Positions 58,440-64,000 of a stretch of 64,000 nucleotides of DNA are shown in pieces (position 1 is the first letter of the stretch; each line of letters starts with the position of its first letter). The translations under genes and the position numbers were made by a program. Source of the DNA: Typhlomys cinereus (taxonomy: Eukaryota > Chordata > Mammalia > Rodentia > Platacanthomyidae); the NCBI GenBank assembly GCA_023101885.1, contig JALPQD010000004.1, positions 11,119,688 through 11,183,687 of the forward strand. Reading direction: 5' to 3'. The notes under the pieces are model-generated. The model saw nothing but the letters and a program-made list of their open reading frames with translations, made no database searches and was not told where the DNA came from.

Positions 58440-58790
58440 ACAGAAGGAAAATATATCATAGCATACATTTGTTTTACTGTAGACACCATTATATTTCAAT
58501 GGAGGATATGTTTGTAATTCTTAATATCATAGAACATCAGAGGTTGATTTTATTTTTTATTTTTTAAAGGCAGTTATATGCTTTTATTATATAAGCATAA
58601 CACTGTTTATAGCAGTTGGTCTTTAATTTGTATCTTGCTTTGAGAGAATGTCAAATATTTGTAGAAATGGTCTCAGAATGATTTATGAAGTAAATACCAC
58701 CTCACTCAAAAAGAAAAAGAAAAAAGCCTCATTGCCTATATTTCCCAATCATGTTTCCAAGAAAAATAATTGATTTTGTTTGTCTTACAA
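58440..58790. other. Spacer between two processed pseudogenes
   Basis: AT-rich; may include the distal 3' UTR of the antisense ABRACL copy. A T-rich run at 58545-58567 could mark its poly(A), but this is not resolved. Confidence 0.3.
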
Positions 58791-58794
58791 TGTA

Positions 58795-59151
58795 ATGTTT
58801 TATTTCAAGATATAAAAAAGGATGGACTTCTAAAATGAGTCTCCTTTTGCTTACAAAGTCATAAAAATACATTAAGGAAGCCCATGTTTGTCCTTTGACT
58901 TACTAATTCCAGTTTACCAGATACACCAAGATATGAAAACCACACTAATCTTGCAGCAATACAATATCAACATCATCATGAACACCTTGCAAAAGCAGTT
59001 CTCCTGGGTATGTGACAATCTTCCTTTGTTTTGCAGCTTTGAGAGTTCCTACTAATGCTTCAAAGAGGTTGGCACATTTGTCATCTTGGAAGAGGATCCC
59101 AAACGATGAATCTCCTCCACCAAGAGATTGACTTCATGATCCACATTCATT
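58795..59151 (-). pseudogene. ABRACL: Processed pseudogene of ABRACL (Costars family)
   Basis: ABRACL is a small (~81 residue) Costars-domain protein linked to actin dynamics. On the minus strand the copy starts at an ATG (59148-59150): 'MNVDHEVNLLVEEIHRLGS'. It then jumps to 'DDKCANLFEALVGTLKAAK' and 'QRKIVTYPGELLLQGVHDD', ending 'VDIVLLQD' with a stop at 58945-58947. About 40 bp between the two parts are deleted, which also shifts the frame. No introns remain. A TTTATT (58798-58804 region) may be its AATAAA signal. Confidence 0.88.
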
Positions 59152-59154
59152 GCT

Positions 59155-59345
59155 GACTCTGGGCTTGATTCCTGCTGGGATGGAAACCTGGGGCCACGAG
59201 GGTCTGCACTGGCTCTGGGCTGCCCACCACTGGGAAGAAGAGGCTGAAGAAGGAAGTGGCAGAGGCGAAGAGAAAGACTGCAGCGGAAGAGGAAGAGGAG
59301 GAGGAGCCGGGTAGGGGAAAGTCAGAGTCAGAGGTTGAATTTTAA
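59155..59345 (+). other. Unidentified Glu/Lys-rich coding-like stretch
   Basis: Higher-GC sequence following the ABRACL copy. The plus frame at about 59215-59340 reads a charged tail with an acidic run and 'GKSESEVEF' before a TAA. It could be the 3' end of another processed mRNA, or the region 5' of the ABRACL copy. I do not recognise it. Confidence 0.25.
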
Positions 59346-59349
59346 AAGA

Positions 59350-61330
59350 ACATGTAAATACTTTGAATTGTATTGTCTTAACTTGAGCACTACTTACTGG
59401 AGTTCCATAAGCAGCTGCCTTAAGAAGGAATCAAAAAAAATGAAAGAAAAATAGACTTTTTTCTATGTGATACCTGGATTTCGTTATTCAGAGCCTTGAG
59501 AGCCACTGTTTATTGTTTGCTTGTTTATTTGCCTTATAGCTATAAGAAGAGAAGACAGTATGATGGATGATTGAGCACCATCATCTTAATTTTTTTTCAG
59601 ACATCCGTGCAATAAGATCCATCTGGGATAAGCAATGGAATGACAGTTCTTCTCAGCAGAGACACTAAGCATGAACAATAGGTTAAGTCTAGAGTTTCTA
59701 GACTGGTCATTGTTATTATTCTTGTACTGACATGTCCAGGCCATTAATTTGAATGACACTTTGTGCAGGTTGTACAGATGATTACTGAATGCTCAGGGAG
59801 TTTTACTTATAGACCATAACAACACAATTGTAGAAGGAAATGAAGTCTCTAAGATTGAAATGTATACAGATAACAATAAAGGTTCATTCATAACATGAAA
59901 AGCTTTACTCACCTGAGTATAATTCTGGATGCTTGACTCTAGAGACAATAGCATTCAAAATTGAACGTGCCATAGACCTAACCCGAAGTTGTAAAATTTT
60001 TGAACCAGGTAAAAGAAGAAAAAAAAGAACATTTTGCTTTCTACACATTCTACTGAGACAGATTTCCACTGCATTTTGAAAGTTGCAATGTAAAGCATTA
60101 ATTACCCCAATATCCAGACTACAAATTCTTCATCAGTTGTTTGATACATCACAGTAAGACAAATAACTGTCCTTACCCTTGATCTTGAGAAAATAGTGCA
60201 ATGGAAGGTCATGTCTTCAGCAAGTGTCTCTACCAAATTTCAGTGATTTTTAGAGGTAAAAGTGGTGTGTCCCTTCAAAGATTTGGATGATAAGTTTGGA
60301 TGCTACTGGTATTAGTTGATGCCATCATCATCCTGAAACAGAATTCCTGGTCCCATGTAGCACAACATTATCTGCTGCAGACAGACAGATCACAATTGGA
60401 GGAATAATTGTATGCATTGCCTGGTCTTCAACTTGTCCCAGCAACCAGTGACACAAACTATCCCTCTTCACTCAGTTCTAAATGACAAAGTGACTAAAGA
60501 AACGTTCACAGAAGCACTAAAGAAATCTATTTGAGTTTACTGCAGGGATTGAATTTGTGCCACAACTAAAATAGGTAACCATTTCCACTTAATAGGCTAT
60601 GAAGAGATGTCAGATGGCATTGTGATGTATGTTCTTTGAGATGACCCTTGGCACTCTGTGGTAGGGACCAAGGCATCTGAGCTTGCAACTAATGATGTGG
60701 CTTTGTTGTGACTTTTCCTGTTAACATTCTTTGTGAATCGTAAGAGTCAAAAGGTCAGTTTCTTAGGTAATGGATTTTTTTGTGCTTTTATTTTAGCTAC
60801 TGTAGCAGAGCTGTCAACAAACAGTGACCTTTAAAGGAAAAAATGGAGAGGATATTTATATTCAAATACATAGTGGTAATAGTAGTAACGATTAATAGTA
60901 ATAAAAAATATGTGGTCTTCATGTACCCTTTTGCATTTAGGCATACATAATTTGGGATTAATTAAAGCAATATGAACTATTACTTATTAGAAAATGTAGT
61001 TATTCTACATAAATTCTTCTGTGACCCTTAAATATATTGATGATATGACTGTAAAAAGAATTGGAAAACCAAAAATATTATGCAAGAATAAATTATTCCT
61101 CACTGGGGATCCTAATTAATAGGTGGTGCTTTTTCTACAGCAACCAAAAACCTTACAAGTTTCATACATTTTTCTGATTTTTCAGAATTACCATATTAGA
61201 ATTAAAATGTCTCAAATTTCTGGAGCTAAATTCATTAGCCAGGAAAAGCTGGTAATAAATCAAAAATCAGATGTATTAGTTCTTAGTGATGTCACATAAA
61301 ATAAATATATTAAACTCATGACCATACTCA
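59350..61330. other. Sequence without recognised features
   Basis: About 2 kb. The stretch 60170-60740 has higher GC and reads locally like decayed coding DNA, but every frame is interrupted and no family was recognised. Confidence 0.35.
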
Positions 61331-61339
61331 CCCTTTGTG

Positions 61340-61790
61340 GTAATTCACAATACATTTTCTAAGCCACTTTCAAAATCATATACGCCCTGTCATTTAAGAG
61401 GCCTGGAGATTTCATTATTTCCATTTTATTTACAACTCAACAAAATTCCATTACATGTTACCACATTTTCATTATCTATTCACCTGATAGTGAATATCTG
61501 TATTTGTTCAATTTCCTTGCTATTGTGAACTTAGCAACCATAAACATAGATGTGAAGTACCTCTATAGCATGATATAGATTCCTTTGAGTAAATGCCCAA
61601 AAATGGTACAGCTGGATCATATGAAAATTCTATTTTTAGGTTTTTGAGAAAGCATACTAATTCCCATATTAACTGTACCAGTTTTCAGCTTATTAATTGT
61701 CCCTTAATTTCCTCCTCTAGTGTCTTAAAGTTTTCATTGTAGAGTTCTTTCATGTCTTAGTTTTAAAACTTCGTTGCTGTATTGAATAGC
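61340..61790 (-). mobile_element. Old LINE-1 ORF2 C-terminal fragment, antisense, with deletion
   Basis: Inverted L1 landmarks: 'ttaccacattttcattatct', 'atttccttgctattgtgaac', 'catgatatagattcctttga', 'tacagctggatcatatg'. It then jumps at about 61720 to 'cttaaagttttcattgtag', which lies much further upstream in ORF2, so an internal deletion of over a kilobase is present. Confidence 0.7.
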
Positions 61791-61794
61791 TGAC

Positions 61795-62585
61795 CCAAAT
61801 AACATGGGGAACAAGGCTTATACTTCCAGATTGCTATACATCATTACAGGAAGTTTGCTAACAGGAACCAAATGAATGGTCCACATCATACACAAAGTCA
61901 AGAGCTGAAGGTCAAAGATCAATATTACACACTTGTTTTCTAGCTTGCCAGCTGGTGATTTCCATAACCATTGAAAATTAAGTTTCAACACTTTAAAGTC
62001 TCTTAACCATAAATGACTATAAAAAAACAAGTTACTTCCAACATAAAATAGTTTTCAAAATGTAAAATTGGAACTCAGCAACAATGTATCAAATCAAAAT
62101 TAAAGAATAATAAAGTCAAAGACAGAATAAAGACCAAAAAGGTAAAAATAAATTCTTTATTCAGTGTTATTCATTCGGGCTCAGAATGTTCTAAACGTTG
62201 TACAGCTCTTTACATATAGCTCTATTACCTGTAACACCTATAACTTATCTCTGGGACTGCTCTAATCTGTGCCTACAGCCTTTCTAGTACATGTCTCATG
62301 GTTCTGGTATCTGTAATATGCTGAGGCCTCCACTGTGCCTTTCAGACTCACTTTGAATGGCCTCTCAGAGTCTCTCTATGGGGATTCCAACTTTGTCACA
62401 AGTGTTAAGCAACAGCTGCTCTCTAGGATTTTGTATATTTGCCTTCCTAACCAGTACCACCTGGATAACGCTGCCAAGTTTTACTCCTAATTCAAAATGT
62501 AGCACTGTCTACCCCTATCACAACCGTATCAATTTCTATGAGTTGACACTGGAGGAGAACTTCCTCAATATCCTTGCCTCCCTGT
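61795..62585. other. Sequence without recognised features
   Basis: No clear landmark. Open frames at 61818-62030 and 62357-62587 show no known motif. Confidence 0.35.
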
Positions 62586-62589
62586 AAAA

Positions 62590-62910
62590 CCTCAGAAACC
62601 AGATATGATTTTAATGTGGGTGGGATTCGGCCCTGGAATAAATACAGACAGCTGATTGAGAGAGTCGGCATTCTTGTGTACACTTGGCTAGACATGCTGG
62701 TCTGGCAAGTAAGGATCATCCCTCTCTCAGCTGTTATGTGGTGATGATGTGGCCAGTTTCCTCAGCCCTGGTGTTGGTGCGTGCTCTCCCATTAAGCTGG
62801 ACTAAGAACTGTAACCAGATAATCATAAAAGACAATAAACCCCTCCTTCCCTTAAGCCTTTTGATGGTCATTTATCAGCAACCATGCAGGCGAACTGCAA
62901 CAATAGATAA
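62590..62910 (+). repeat. URR1-like repeat, 5'-truncated
   Basis: 'aatacagacagctgattga', 'gctagacatgctggtctggc', 'gtgatgatgtggccagtttc', 'gacaataaacccctccttcc' and 'ggtcatttatcagcaacc' match 3420-3700 closely. The first third of the element is absent or unrecognisable. Confidence 0.65.
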
Positions 62911-62934
62911 TTCATTAACAAATAATCTCTATTG

Positions 62935-63650
62935 AAGCTGGCCATGGTAGCCACTATGTTTGCAAAAATAAATGTTTAACTTTGCTCCAGCAACCAAAAA
63001 CAAACAGAAAGTCTCAGGCATAAAATGTCCCATGGTGTCCCTCTGATGGGATGAGTGTGCATGACCTGACTGGAAATGTTTCTGGCAGACTCAGCTCCCC
63101 TTTCTCTCTTCTTAATGTGACAGTTTTCTACTGATTTGTCTCATTTCACACCTCATTTGCGTGCACACTCAGCCAATTAAGCCCTACCTGAGAGTATATA
63201 GCAAGGTACACAGACCCTGATTCTCAGAACACATCAGAAGAGAAGGAAAATGACTACTCTTGAATTCAAGACTCACCAGAGACAGATTCATCTGAAATTT
63301 GCCTTAATCAGGAGAACTCACTTGATACCTGCTGCTCCAGTCTCAACCTGTCTCTACAGGCTGGGAACCTGCTCTTCTCTCAGACCCCAAAACCCAACCT
63401 GTGGCTACATATGAGGGTACTCATTCCTGCTCAGTTTCTGAGAATCGATGTTACAACTGTGGATGGAAATTCATTTCTTCTTCAAAGACTGACCTGCTGC
63501 CTCTGGCTTCTGAAGCCTTCTGCTTCTGCTGCCTTCAGTTAACATCCTGAGGCCTCACTGATGTCATAAAACTATAGCATTTCTCTGAGGTACATCAATT
63601 CTGTAACTTTGTAAGCTCTCAGAAAGCATTTCACTGTTACTAAGAGTTTA
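62935..63650 (+). mobile_element. Possible solitary LTR
   Basis: Contains a TATA box ('gagtatatagcaagg', TATATA at 63195-63200) about 30 nt before 'ctgattctcagaacacatc', followed by a C/T-rich leader-like region. This is the arrangement of many rodent LTRs. Ends and target duplications were not defined, and the family is not identified. Confidence 0.3.
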
Positions 63651-64000
63651 ACTTTTTGTTTCCATTGGAATTGTCCTGTGACTCCCTGTTTGTTTTTCCA
63701 TTTGAATTATCCCTCCTATCTAAAGGAAGTCTAAGTATAAAGTGTTTGTTGGCTCTATGCTTCTGTGTTGGAAGGGGTAGGACAAGAACCCAGCTGAAGA
63801 TAGGAAAACTGACCACTCCACTTTCTAATTTAGGTTCCAGTAAAAGGCCCTAGGCTGATGCTTATCTTTATATTTTGCAGAAGGAATAAGAACCACTAGA
63901 GATTAGGAATCATGACTAAAAATAACTGCTGTACAGTCACAATGATAAGAACATTGAAACCTTTTTAGAGCAGGTAAAAAGAGTACTTCCTCCTACAAAG

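Noticed and set aside
60170..60740. Locally coding-like, GC-richer sequence that might be a third pseudogene.
   Set aside because: All frames are interrupted and no family could be named, so it is only mentioned as unexplained.

Overview
The window is mammalian nuclear DNA from a rodent: AT-rich, non-operonic, and dominated by interspersed repeats. Supporting clues are B1/B4-, B3- and ID-like SINEs, rodent-type LINE-1 with long purine-rich 3' UTRs, URR1-like repeats, and a young tRNA-headed SINE with a CA/CATA tail ending in AATAAA motifs. One older copy ends in a CT-rich tail resembling SINEs I associate with jerboas and relatives, so a dipodoid rodent is a guess rather than a determination. 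I found no intact protein-coding gene. Most long open frames are LINE-1 pieces, simple repeats or their antisense shadows.

Layout. 1-13.4 kb: fragments of old L1 in both orientations, URR1-like copies, SINEs and a short young L1 tail at 8.3 kb. 9.8-12.4 kb is AT-rich sequence in which I recognise nothing. 13.5-16.3 kb: a young SINE with perfect target-site duplications (TSDs), an ID remnant and a long GATA array. 16.35-23.33 kb: a full-length but dead antisense L1 (L1-A), itself hit by a SINE and by a reverse-transcribed mRNA 3' end. 23.3-30.9 kb: the least repetitive part, with two weakly supported exon-like segments (23.85-24.12 and 25.08-25.30 kb) and a degenerate AT-rich tandem array. 30.99-32.49 kb: an L1 with a 5' inversion. 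33.98-34.51 kb: a 5'-truncated L1, part of which recurs without a change at 36.34 kb. 37.86-38.29 kb: a SINE with a pyrimidine-tract expansion.

39.6-56.2 kb is a nested stack. An ancient sense-strand L1 is split by a nearly full-length younger antisense L1 (L1-B, 40,782-47,770), then by a URR1-like element, several SINEs, a truncated L1, and a decayed retroviral gag-pro relic (about 52-54.8 kb). L1-B keeps a GC-rich 5' UTR made of about three ~180-bp tandem units. 57.9-59.2 kb holds two processed pseudogenes, EIF1 (+) and ABRACL (-). The right end has an old L1 fragment, a URR1-like copy and an LTR-like stretch with a TATA box.

No gene system works together here. The content is a record of retrotransposition and repair. 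The observations most worth checking are the 139-bp tail-less identical copy at 36.34 kb, the unrelated 5' UTRs of the two full-length L1s, the monomeric promoter of L1-B, and the twin-primed L1 at 31 kb.
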